43,727 nucleotides of DNA, taken from Chloroflexota bacterium. Lineage in GTDB: Bacteria > Chloroflexota > Dehalococcoidia > JACPQK01. Below, one piece after another: positions 9,055-16,081 of the stretch (positions are counted from its first letter, which is position 1; the number at the start of each line of letters is the position of its first letter). The stretch lies in the NCBI GenBank assembly GCA_016190505.1, contig JACPQM010000063.1, forward strand, positions 1 through 43,727, written 5' to 3'. The notes beneath the pieces were generated by a model. That model saw nothing but the letters and a program-made list of their open reading frames with translations, had not been told where the DNA came from and searched no databases. The position numbers and the translations under genes were made by a program.

Positions 9055-10646
9055 ACCCCATTGCTGCGCTGCGGCCCTGGAGGCGGCGTTTCTGGCTCCA
9101 GCGGGCCACCAGGTGGGCACTGGGCGGGCTGGTGGCCGGCCTGGGCGTCGCAGTGGGGGTGCTGCTCATCGCCAGGCTGGTCCCCTGGGCGCAGGCTTCC
9201 TGGTGGGCGCTCGGCGCTGCCCTGGCCGGGCCACTCATCGGGCTGGCCTGTGCTCTAGGCAGACCGCCGTCGCTGGCCCACACCGCCCAGGGAGTAGACC
9301 GGCTGCTGGGTCTGGCCGACCGCGAAGCCACGGCCTGGGAGCTGCGCAACGTGGGAGGCGCCTTCGCCGTGCTCCAGCGGCAGGACGCGCTGGCTTCTCT
9401 GCGTCGCCACTCCTCATCGGCTGTATCCCTGCGGCCAAGTCGCCGGACGTCATGGGCCGCGCTGGTAGCCATGGCTGTGGTAGTCATACTGGCATTCCTG
9501 CCCAACCCCATGGACCAGGTGCTGGCGGAGCGCCGGGAGCTCCGGGAACAGATTGCCGAGGCGCAGGAGGCAGTCCGGCAGGCCCGCTACGAACTGGCGC
9601 AGTCTGGCTCCCGCCTGAGGGTTGAGGAGCGTGAAGCGCTACAAGAGGCGCTGAAGGCGCTGGAAGAGCACCTGGTCCAGGCCAGAGACAAGCCGGAGGC
9701 GCTGGCCGCGCTCTCCGAGGCAGAGCGCACGCTGCAGCAGTTGCGGGAGCCCGGGCAAGCCCAGGCCCTCCAGGGGATCGCATCAGCGCTAGGCGCTGCG
9801 CCCGCCGGAGCCTCGCTGGCCTCAGCGCTGCAGTCCGGAGACAGGGAAGCCCTGGCTGAGGCCATAGCTGCGCTCACGGAGCCACTGGCCTCCCTCAGCC
9901 CGCAGGAACGCGAGGCGCTCATGGCGGCGCTCCAGCAGGCAGCTAACGCCACAGCGGCCATGGGCCGCCCTTCGGCAGCCTCGGGGCAGGCCCTCCCTGA
10001 CTCCTTGCGGCGGGTCGCCCGGGCACTGGGCTCCGGGGACGCTCAAGCCACGAGCGCAGCATTGGGGGACCTTGAGGCGCTGCTGGCCGCCCTCCAGGAG
10101 GGCGCAGCCGCAGAGCGGGCCATTACAGGCATGGTGTCCGCTATTGGTGACGCCCGGGCCTCCATCAGCGGCATGGCTGTCGCCTCTAACCGTGGATGGG
10201 GCACCGGGTCAAGTGAAGGCACAGGAGGTGGCGATGCAGGGCGCGGGAACGACAATGGGGCTGGAGGCAGTGGTAACGGGGAAGGTTCGGGAAGTGGGCA
10301 GGGTACTGGCAGCGGCAGCGGGTCGGGTAGCGGTGGGACTGGCATAGGCTCCGGAGGTGGCCAGGGCGGCAGCGCGGCGGGCAATGCGCCGGGCGCGCGG
10401 CAAGGTGAGGCGACCGGCCGGCTCGGGACAAATGGCGAGACGGTGTTCATCCCTTCCCAGGGCCAGGGCGGACTACCCGGCGCGACCATCGGTTCTGGGC
10501 CAGGGACAGTGCCCGGCGAGCTGCGACCTTATAACGAGGTCATTGGCACATATGCGTCCCAGGCCCGCGACCACATAGAGCGCAGCCCCGTGCCCGAAGG
10601 CTACAAGGACGTGGTGCGTCGCTACTTCGCGGAGCTGGAGCGGTGA
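9051..10646 (+). CDS. Membrane-anchored coiled-coil, Gly-rich protein (DUF4175-like)
   Basis: Two or three N-terminal membrane helices lie within about residues 25-80, and another near 140-165. They are followed by a long Ala/Glu/Gln-rich helical, probably coiled-coil region (about 170-390), a Gly/Ser-rich linker (about 400-450) and a conserved C-terminal end with VPEGYKDVVRRYFAELE. This build matches DUF4175-like proteins found beside MoxR/vWA genes. The start is odd. The first ordinary start codon in frame is GTG 9132, inside the first helix. In frame upstream, a strong GGAGG site (9039-9043) sits 7 bases before ATA at 9051, which overlaps the TAG of the permease gene. Starting there restores a basic N-terminus (PWRRRFWLQR) and gives 531 residues. 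I prefer ATA, or an ATG misread. Function unknown; a scaffold for the MoxR/vWA complex is inferred. Confidence 0.68.
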   Translation: MDPIAALRPWRRRFWLQRATRWALGGLVAGLGVAVGVLLIARLVPWAQASWWALGAALAGPLIGLACALGRPPSLAHTAQGVDRLLGLADREATAWELRNVGGAFAVLQRQDALASLRRHSSSAVSLRPSRRTSWAALVAMAVVVILAFLPNPMDQVLAERRELREQIAEAQEAVRQARYELAQSGSRLRVEEREALQEALKALEEHLVQARDKPEALAALSEAERTLQQLREPGQAQALQGIASALGAAPAGASLASALQSGDREALAEAIAALTEPLASLSPQEREALMAALQQAANATAAMGRPSAASGQALPDSLRRVARALGSGDAQATSAALGDLEALLAALQEGAAAERAITGMVSAIGDARASISGMAVASNRGWGTGSSEGTGGGDAGRGNDNGAGGSGNGEGSGSGQGTGSGSGSGSGGTGIGSGGGQGGSAAGNAPGARQGEATGRLGTNGETVFIPSQGQGGLPGATIGSGPGTVPGELRPYNEVIGTYASQARDHIERSPVPEGYKDVVRRYFAELER

Positions 10647-10694
10647 TCTGAAGGACGCACGGTAAGTCATCTTGGCCAGCGAGGCAAGTAGACA

Positions 10695-10713
10695 TATCGA
10701 AGCCATTTCGATA
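10695..10713 (+). promoter_or_regulatory. Operator-like inverted repeat before vapB
   Basis: TATCGA and TCGATA separated by 7 bases, ending 11 bases before the ATG of the RHH antitoxin gene. Antitoxins of this class usually bind such a palindrome and repress their own operon. No Shine-Dalgarno sequence precedes the ATG, so the mRNA may be leaderless. Inference from position and symmetry only. Confidence 0.45.
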
Positions 10714-10724
10714 CGCTTTGCTGT

Positions 10725-10982
10725 ATGAGGACAACAATCCGGCTAGATGAAGAGCTATTGGGGGAAGCCAGGCGAGTGGCGGCGGAGACGGGGCGGACGC
10801 TGATGGCGGTGGTCGAAGACGCACTGCGCGAGGCTATGGCCAAACGCCGAGCGGCCAGGTACCGAAAAGCGGTCGAGTTGCCGACCTTTGGAGGTGGGGG
10901 CGTCTTTCCAGGCGTTGACCTGGACGACACCTCAGCACTGCTAGACCTGATGGACGAGACGAATGGTCCTCCTCGACGTTAA
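10725..10982 (+). CDS. VapB-type ribbon-helix-helix antitoxin
   Basis: An 85-residue protein with an N-terminal beta strand MRTTIRLDEELL and two helices (EARRVAAETGRT, then MAVVEDALREAMAKRRAARY) that match the ribbon-helix-helix fold. The acidic, Gly-rich tail (about 50-85, GGGGVFPGVDLDDTSALLDLMDE) is the usual toxin-wrapping segment. It would bind DNA as a dimer and neutralise the PIN toxin encoded next, whose ATG at 10963 lies inside this gene (20-base overlap). The module sits between two genes of the envelope operon in the same direction. Confidence 0.85.
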   Translation: MRTTIRLDEELLGEARRVAAETGRTLMAVVEDALREAMAKRRAARYRKAVELPTFGGGGVFPGVDLDDTSALLDLMDETNGPPRR

Positions 10983-11405
10983 CGTCCTGGTCTACGCCCA
11001 CCGCAATGACGTGCAGGATCACGTAGCCTACCGTGACTGGCTGACAGCAGTAGTAAACGGGGAGGAAGCCTATTGTTGTCGGACCTGGCACTCAGCGGGT
11101 TCCTGCGGATTGTGACACACCCCCGGATTTTCCCGAGGCCCACACCGCTGGACACGGCGCTGGCCTTCATCAAAGCGGTTCGAGATCAGCCGAACTGCAC
11201 ACTACTCTCCCCCAGAGAACGCCACTGGGACATCTTCGTCCGCCTCTGCGAAATGGTTGGGGCCAAGGGTAACCTTGTCTCCGACGCATACTTCGCGGCC
11301 CTGGCCATTGAGTCTGGGAGCGAATGGGTCACCGCCGATCGCGACTACAGCCGTTTTCAGGGCCTGCGATGGCGTCACCCGTTGCAGGCGAAGGGCTCGT
11401 CCTAG
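10963..11405 (+). pseudogene. VapC PIN-domain toxin, frameshifted
   Basis: The frame from ATG 10963 starts MVLLDVNVLVYAHRND, the first PIN strand with the metal-binding Asp5. It runs for about 36 codons, then drifts into a stop near 11114. The frame from about 11073 continues the same domain (LSDLALSGFLRIVTHPR, then NLVSDAYFAALAIESG with an acidic residue, and VTADRDYSRF with the last Asp) to TAG 11403-11405. One missing base near 11071-11073 explains the break and would rejoin EEAY to LLSDLALSGF, giving about 147 residues. Intact homologues are RNases that cut tRNA or rRNA. As read, neither piece contains all four acidic residues, so the toxin should be dead while the antitoxin frame is intact. 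Confidence 0.78.
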
Positions 11406-11474
11406 GCCGGCCGTGTCAGGGCCGGCCGTCGGCGGGCTCGCCCGCTTTCTTGAGCAACGATGCAGGAGAAGCCC

Positions 11475-12470
11475 ATGGAACCCATACGGGAGCAGGACAT
11501 CGCTGACTTCGTGGCCACCGCCCAGCGCCTGGAGTCCGAAATCGGGCGGGTCATCGTCGGCCAGCGCCAGGCGGTGCGGGACGTCCTGATCGCCCTGCTG
11601 GCTGGCGGGCACGTGTTGCTGGAAGGAGTGCCCGGCCTCGGCAAGACCCTGCTGGTGCGCACTCTGGGCGAGGCGCTGCAACTGGCCTTCTCTCGTATCC
11701 AGTTCACCCCAGACCTGATGCCCGCGGACATCGTGGGCACTAATGTGGTCACGGAGGACGAGCAGGGACGGCGCTGCCTGCGGTTCCAGCCCGGGCCGGT
11801 CTTCGCCAACCTGCTCCTGGCCGACGAGATCAACCGCGCCACGCCCAAAACGCAGTCGGCGCTGCTGGAGGCCATGCAGGAGCGCACGGTAAGCGTGGGC
11901 GACAGTACGCGCCGCCTGCCATCGCCTTTCTTCGTATTGGCCACTCAGAACCCGCTGGAGATGGAGGGGACGTACCCACTGCCTGAGGCCCAGCTTGATC
12001 GCTTCTTCTTTAAGGTCCTGGTGCCCTTCCCCCCGCGCGACGAGCTGTCCGAAATCCTGCGGCGCACCATCAAGTACGAGCCCGACCACGCCAGCCCCAT
12101 CGCGGACGGCCCAACGCTGGAGCGCACGCTACGGGTGGCGCGTGAGGTGCCGGTGGCGTCCCACGTCCACGACTACGCCGTCACTCTAGTGCTGTCCACC
12201 CACCCCGAGCGAGAGGACGCGCCGCCCCCGGTGCGCCAGTACGTGCGGTATGGGGCCAGCCCTCGCGGGCTCCAGGCCCTGGTCATCGGCGGACAGGTGC
12301 GAGCGCTGCTGGAGGGCCGCTACAACCTCTCGGTGGAGGATCTCCACGCCGTGGCCCATCCCGCGCTGCGCCACCGTCTCATCCTCAACTTCGAGGCCCA
12401 GGCGGAGGGCGTGACAGCCGACCAGGTGGTCAGCCAGGCGCTGGAAGCGGCCAAAGCGGCGAAGGCGTGA
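11475..12470 (+). CDS. MoxR-type AAA+ ATPase (first copy)
   Basis: A 331-residue MoxR-family ATPase. Walker A is GVPGLGKT, Walker B LLADEINRA, and sensor 1 lies in FVLATQNPLE. The conserved GTYPLPEAQLDRF stretch and the C-terminal lid with GASPRGLQALVIGGQVRALL are those of MoxR/RavA relatives. These hexamers act as chaperones that load metal or remodel vWA-domain partners, which are encoded directly downstream. I chose the ATG at 11475 because AGGAGA stands 7 bases before it; ATG 11460 is also in frame but has no such site. The gene is cut off from its upstream operon partners by a VapBC module and from its DUF58 partner by another. Confidence 0.93.
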   Translation: MEPIREQDIADFVATAQRLESEIGRVIVGQRQAVRDVLIALLAGGHVLLEGVPGLGKTLLVRTLGEALQLAFSRIQFTPDLMPADIVGTNVVTEDEQGRRCLRFQPGPVFANLLLADEINRATPKTQSALLEAMQERTVSVGDSTRRLPSPFFVLATQNPLEMEGTYPLPEAQLDRFFFKVLVPFPPRDELSEILRRTIKYEPDHASPIADGPTLERTLRVAREVPVASHVHDYAVTLVLSTHPEREDAPPPVRQYVRYGASPRGLQALVIGGQVRALLEGRYNLSVEDLHAVAHPALRHRLILNFEAQAEGVTADQVVSQALEAAKAAKA

Positions 12471-12487
12471 GACGGTGAGGGAGGGCT

Positions 12488-12838
12488 TTATTCAGGTGGT
12501 CGAACGGGCAGGTCCGGGACTGGCTGATAGTGACGCAGGTTTCGCGTGACGAGCGTCAAGCCATGCTCAAGGGCGGACGCGGCGATGAGCGCATCGGCGA
12601 TGCGGATACCAACCTGGCGGCGTAAACGCCCGGCGCGCTGGGCAATGGCCCGGTCTACAGGCAATTCAGTGAACGGGCTGAGCAGCAAGCGTATGGCGTC
12701 TTCGTCTGCGCCGCGCCCGGCGAAGAGCTCGCAGCGCGTGACAACCGAGTACCAGAGGCGATCGCCATCCGGCCTCAAACGGCGTGCTCCCCGCAGATGG
12801 TCAACGAATACGTCCGTGTCCATGAGCAGGTCAGTCAC
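12488..12838 (-). CDS. VapC PIN-domain toxin
   Basis: A 116-residue intact PIN domain. Expected metal ligands are Asp7 (MDTDVFVDHL), Glu37 (TRCELFAG), Asp82 (RIADALIAASA), with Asn100 (VTRNLRHY) in the fourth position, which is common in this subgroup. It should be a ribonuclease held in check by the antitoxin encoded 5' of it, with which it overlaps by 8 bases. It converges on the MoxR gene with only 17 bases between the stops, so the module interrupts the plus-strand envelope operon in antisense orientation. Confidence 0.9.
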   Translation of the reverse strand: MTDLLMDTDVFVDHLRGARRLRPDGDRLWYSVVTRCELFAGRGADEDAIRLLLSPFTELPVDRAIAQRAGRLRRQVGIRIADALIAASALEHGLTLVTRNLRHYQPVPDLPVRPPE

Positions 12839-13049
12839 GCTCCCACTCGTCCCGAGACGGCACCTGAATATCCGGGGCTACACCGAAGGTCGCCATGAGC
12901 GCCTCCGCGGATTCAGGCGGAGCTTCAGCGAGGTAGGCGTTGACAGCTTCACGGATCACCTGTGCCAGCGTCTTCCGCTGGCGCGAAGCGATCTCGTCGA
13001 GCCGCCTGCGCTGCTCCGAGGTCAAGTATACTTGCGTGCGCTGTGACAT
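12831..13049 (-). CDS. VapB/CopG ribbon-helix-helix antitoxin
   Basis: A 72-residue antitoxin. MSQRTQVYLTSEQRRRLDEI gives the beta strand and first helix, KTLAQVIREAVNAYLAE the second helix, and the tail is acidic. I place the start at ATG 13047-13049 although the frame stays open to 13112. The upstream extension would run across a near-consensus promoter whose expected transcription start falls on this ATG. No ribosome site is present, so translation is probably leaderless. It shares an operon with the downstream VapC. Confidence 0.82.
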   Translation of the reverse strand: MSQRTQVYLTSEQRRRLDEIASRQRKTLAQVIREAVNAYLAEAPPESAEALMATFGVAPDIQVPSRDEWERD

Positions 13050-13056
13050 ATACAGC

Positions 13057-13085
13057 ATTGTATACAGCATTCTGGGCGCTGTCAA
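13057..13085 (-). promoter_or_regulatory. Near-consensus sigma-70 promoter with operator repeats
   Basis: On the minus strand TTGACA (13085-13080) is followed by a 17-base spacer and TACAAT (13062-13057). The predicted start is at about 13050, next to the ATG at 13049, so the transcript would be leaderless. Two direct copies of ATACAGCATT on the plus strand (13050-13059 and 13062-13071) overlap the -10 box and make a plausible site for repression by the antitoxin. Confidence 0.78.
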
Positions 13086-13098
13086 GAGCCGTGACCGG

Positions 13099-13265
13099 CC
13101 AAAATCCGCCACCTGTTGTATCCAACGGAACGGGCGGTTTTTTCACCAAGGTGGTGCAGCAAGGCGTAGGGGCGACCGGCCGGTCGCCCCTACGGTTTGA
13201 CCGAGGATTATCGAGGTCTCGCCAAGGCGCGGAGTTTCCTGGTCTTCGTTTTTGATGGTGGATCA
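13099..13265 (-). repeat. Composite repeat element, copy 1
   Basis: About 167 bases, in the reverse orientation of the copy at 33847-34011. Shared landmarks in order (minus strand) are CCACCATCAAAAACGAAGACC, the 28-base palindrome with half-site GTAGGGGCGACCGG (13166-13193), AAACCGCCCGTTC, ACAACAGGTGGCGGATTTTGG. It sits between the VapBC promoter and the DUF58 gene. It carries no coding frame and no clear terminal inverted repeats. Confidence 0.78.
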
Positions 13266-13352
13266 GGGCCGGATACGCATTCTAACGGCCGATAACATGG
13301 TGCCGCAGGAGATGACCCCCAAAAACGCGGGCTGTGGTGCGGAGAGTAGCCC

Positions 13353-14234
13353 ATGACCGGTGCCCTCTTCTCCCCAGATTTCCTGCGCCGCCTGGAGGCG
13401 CTGGCCATTGCTACGCGCCGCAGCCTGCCGGGGTCAGGCGTCGGTCCGCGGCGCGCACCGGCCATCGGTGCCTCGGTAGAGTTCTCCGACTTCCGCAGCT
13501 ACACGCCTGGCGATGACTATCGCCGCATTGACTGGAACGCCTACGCCCGCCTGGAGCGCCTCTTCCTGCGCCTCTACCGCGCTGAGGAGAACCTGAACGT
13601 TAGCCTCCTGGTTGACACCTCCGCCTCTATGTCCTGGGGCCAGCCCCGAAAGTTTGACCTGGCGCGACAGGTGGCGGGGTCCCTGGCCTACATCGCCCTG
13701 GCCAGGGACGACCGGGTGGGAGCGGCCGGTCTGGGCGAGAGTCTCCACCCTCACCTCCCCCCGGTGGCCAGCCGGGCGTCGGTGTGGCGCGTGTGGGAGT
13801 TCCTGGAGGCCCTGCCTTGCGGCGGCGCCACTGACCTGGGGAAGGCCCTGGCATCCTTCGGGGGCTACAGCAGGCGTTCAGGCCTGGTCGTGGTACTCAC
13901 CGACCTGCTCACTGAGAGTGACTGGAGAGGAGGTCTCCGGGCATTGCTGGGCCTGCGCCATGAGGTGGTGCTGCTCCAGGTGCTGGCCCCCGAAGAGCTA
14001 GACCCCAGCCTCTCTGGCGACTGGCGCCTGGTAGACGACGAGGACGGCAGGCCGGTTGAGGTGAGCGTGACGCCGCGGGCACTGGATGCCTACCGGGAGC
14101 GGCTGTCCGCTTACACCCGGGAGGTCGCCTCCTTCTGCCACGGCCACCGCATTGCCTTCTTGCAGCTCCGCAGCGACATACCGGTCGAGGACGCTGTGCT
14201 GCGCCTGATGCGACGGGCGCAGGTGGTGGTGTAG
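13353..14234 (+). CDS. DUF58 protein of the MoxR cluster (first copy)
   Basis: A 293-residue soluble DUF58/vWA-like protein. The DUF58 core motif is clear: SYTPGDDYRRIDWNAYARL (about residues 50-68) followed by LFLRLYRAEENL. A vWA-type metal site follows as LLVDTSASMSWG (about 85-96), and later VVVLTDLLTES (about 176-186). Such proteins pair with MoxR ATPases and with BatA-type membrane vWA proteins. A GGAGAG sequence lies 9 bases before ATG. The stop is 8 bases from the next gene, so it is co-transcribed with the two vWA genes downstream. Its own promoter must lie in 13266-13352 or transcription must pass through the antisense VapBC module. Confidence 0.9.
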   Translation: MTGALFSPDFLRRLEALAIATRRSLPGSGVGPRRAPAIGASVEFSDFRSYTPGDDYRRIDWNAYARLERLFLRLYRAEENLNVSLLVDTSASMSWGQPRKFDLARQVAGSLAYIALARDDRVGAAGLGESLHPHLPPVASRASVWRVWEFLEALPCGGATDLGKALASFGGYSRRSGLVVVLTDLLTESDWRGGLRALLGLRHEVVLLQVLAPEELDPSLSGDWRLVDDEDGRPVEVSVTPRALDAYRERLSAYTREVASFCHGHRIAFLQLRSDIPVEDAVLRLMRRAQVVV

Positions 14235-14242
14235 GGGGTGGC

Positions 14243-16081
14243 ATGGGCCTGCTCTCGCCCCTGGCGCTAGCTCTCGGGCTGCTGGCCGTCCCCATTATCG
14301 CGCTCTACCTGCTGCGGCTGCGGCGGCGCGAGCAGCGCATCTCCAGCACGTTCCTGTGGCGGCAGGTGCTCCGCGACCTGGAGGCCAACGTTCCCTGGCA
14401 GCGGCTGCGGCCGAATATGTTGCTATTCCTCCAACTGCTGGCCCTGGCTGCCGTGGTCTTCGCTCTGGCCCGGCCCTTTCTCTCCCGCGCCAGCCAGGTG
14501 CAGGGGGATCTGTTCCTGCTGCTGGACGCCTCGGCCAGCATGCAGGCGAGGGACGTGGCGCCGTCACGCTTTGGCGTGGCTCAAGAGGAAGCCCGGGCGT
14601 TGGTGGACCAGCTTGCGCCGGGCAACGTGGCCAGCGTGATCCTGGTCAGGGACGTGCCAGAGCTGCTGGTGGCCCAAAGCGCAGACCGAGCCGCCCTCCG
14701 AGACGCTGTCGGCAATGCACTCCCTGCATCAGGCGGCGCCGACCTGGCTGCGGCCCTCTCCCTGGCAGCGTCCCTGGTCCAAAAGGGACGGACTGCCCAG
14801 GCGGTGGTGCTCAGCGATGGTAACCTGCCGGTCGCCGGTGCCCTGGGTCCGCTGCCCTTCGGCATCCGTCACCAGCGCATAGGCACTTCCGGAGAGAACC
14901 TGGCAGTGGCCGCCTTCTCCACTCGCCTCAGCCAAAACGGCTTGGAGGCGCTGGCCCGCATCGCCAACTACGGCCCATCGGCCGCTGAGTCGACCCTGCG
15001 CCTCTACCTTGACAACAGGCTCTACGACGTGCGGACCCTGGACCTGCCTCCAGGGGGCGAAGCTGTGGAGCGCTGGGCGGGGCTACCGGAGGCCACAGTC
15101 CTGGAGGCGCGACTGGAGCCAGGCGATGTTTTCCCGCTCGACGACCGGGCATGGGCGCTGGGCAGCCCGTCGGGCCGGGTACGGACGCTGCTGGTCACGG
15201 AGGGCAACCGTTTTCTAGCCAAGGCGCTGGAGCTGCATCCGGCGGTGGAGGTGACCACAACCGAGCCTGCCGCCCTTTCGACCGGGGGGGACTACGGCCC
15301 TTCGAGCAGCTCAGGACAGCGCTTGTGGGTTTTCGACGGCTTCATGCCCCCGGTGCTACCTGAGGGCGCGTTGCTGGTGCTGGACCCGCCCCTGGCCAGC
15401 GCGCCCTGGGCCGGTGCGGAAGCGGGTCCCGTCACGGGTCTCCGCCAGCGAGACGGGGATCTCCTGCGCTACGTGGACCTCTCCGGCTTGCACGTGCTGG
15501 AGGCGGCGCCGCTCCGGCCGCCTCCGGACGCTCGCGTGCTCCTGGACTCGGCAGAAGGGCCGCTGCTGGCCGTCTGGCAGGCGCCGGGGCAACGCATCGC
15601 CGCCTTCGGCTTTGACCTGCACCAGTCGGACCTGCCGTTGCAGCCCGCCTTCCCCATCCTCATCCAGAACCTGGCCGGCTGGCTGCTCCCCGGTCTGGGC
15701 CAGGGACTGGCCGTAAGGCCCGGCGAGGCCGTTGACGTCCCGCTTTCTCCCGAGGCCCAGGCCGCCTGGGTGGAGACGCCGGAGGGCGAGCGGGTGCAGG
15801 TCCTTCCGCCGCACCCTCCTCAGCCCTTCGCCGTGGACGGGCCTGGCCTGTACCGGGTCGTCCAGCAAGTTGGAGGCCGGGAGCAGGTAACCTTCTTCGC
15901 GGCGAACCTGTTCAATCCGGAGGAATCGTCCCTGGCCCCGGTGTCGCTGCCGGACCTGGAGGCCCGGACGGGGGCAGGTGTTGGCGACACCACGTTTCCC
16001 TGGGAGCTGGCGCCGTGGCTGGCGCTGGCGGCACTGCTGGTGCTGAGCGCCGAGTGGTGGCTGTACAACCGTGGGCGTTAG
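14243..16081 (+). CDS. BatA-like membrane protein with vWA domain
   Basis: A 612-residue protein. Residues 1-80 are the aerotolerance-regulator N-terminal domain: a membrane helix, a basic cytoplasmic stretch LLRLRRREQRISSTFLWRQ, then a second helix near 56-78. A vWA domain follows with the metal-site motif LLLDASASMQ (Asp95 to Ser99) and VVLSDGNLP. The region from about 230 to 560 is beta-rich and may include a glutamine-amidotransferase-like part. A last helix (about 588-605) ends in a short basic tail. It would sit in the membrane with the vWA domain outside or at the surface and be served by MoxR. The next gene starts 11 bases before its stop. The Bat name comes from Bacteroides aerotolerance genes; that role is not shown here. 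Confidence 0.87.
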   Translation: MGLLSPLALALGLLAVPIIALYLLRLRRREQRISSTFLWRQVLRDLEANVPWQRLRPNMLLFLQLLALAAVVFALARPFLSRASQVQGDLFLLLDASASMQARDVAPSRFGVAQEEARALVDQLAPGNVASVILVRDVPELLVAQSADRAALRDAVGNALPASGGADLAAALSLAASLVQKGRTAQAVVLSDGNLPVAGALGPLPFGIRHQRIGTSGENLAVAAFSTRLSQNGLEALARIANYGPSAAESTLRLYLDNRLYDVRTLDLPPGGEAVERWAGLPEATVLEARLEPGDVFPLDDRAWALGSPSGRVRTLLVTEGNRFLAKALELHPAVEVTTTEPAALSTGGDYGPSSSSGQRLWVFDGFMPPVLPEGALLVLDPPLASAPWAGAEAGPVTGLRQRDGDLLRYVDLSGLHVLEAAPLRPPPDARVLLDSAEGPLLAVWQAPGQRIAAFGFDLHQSDLPLQPAFPILIQNLAGWLLPGLGQGLAVRPGEAVDVPLSPEAQAAWVETPEGERVQVLPPHPPQPFAVDGPGLYRVVQQVGGREQVTFFAANLFNPEESSLAPVSLPDLEARTGAGVGDTTFPWELAPWLALAALLVLSAEWWLYNRGR

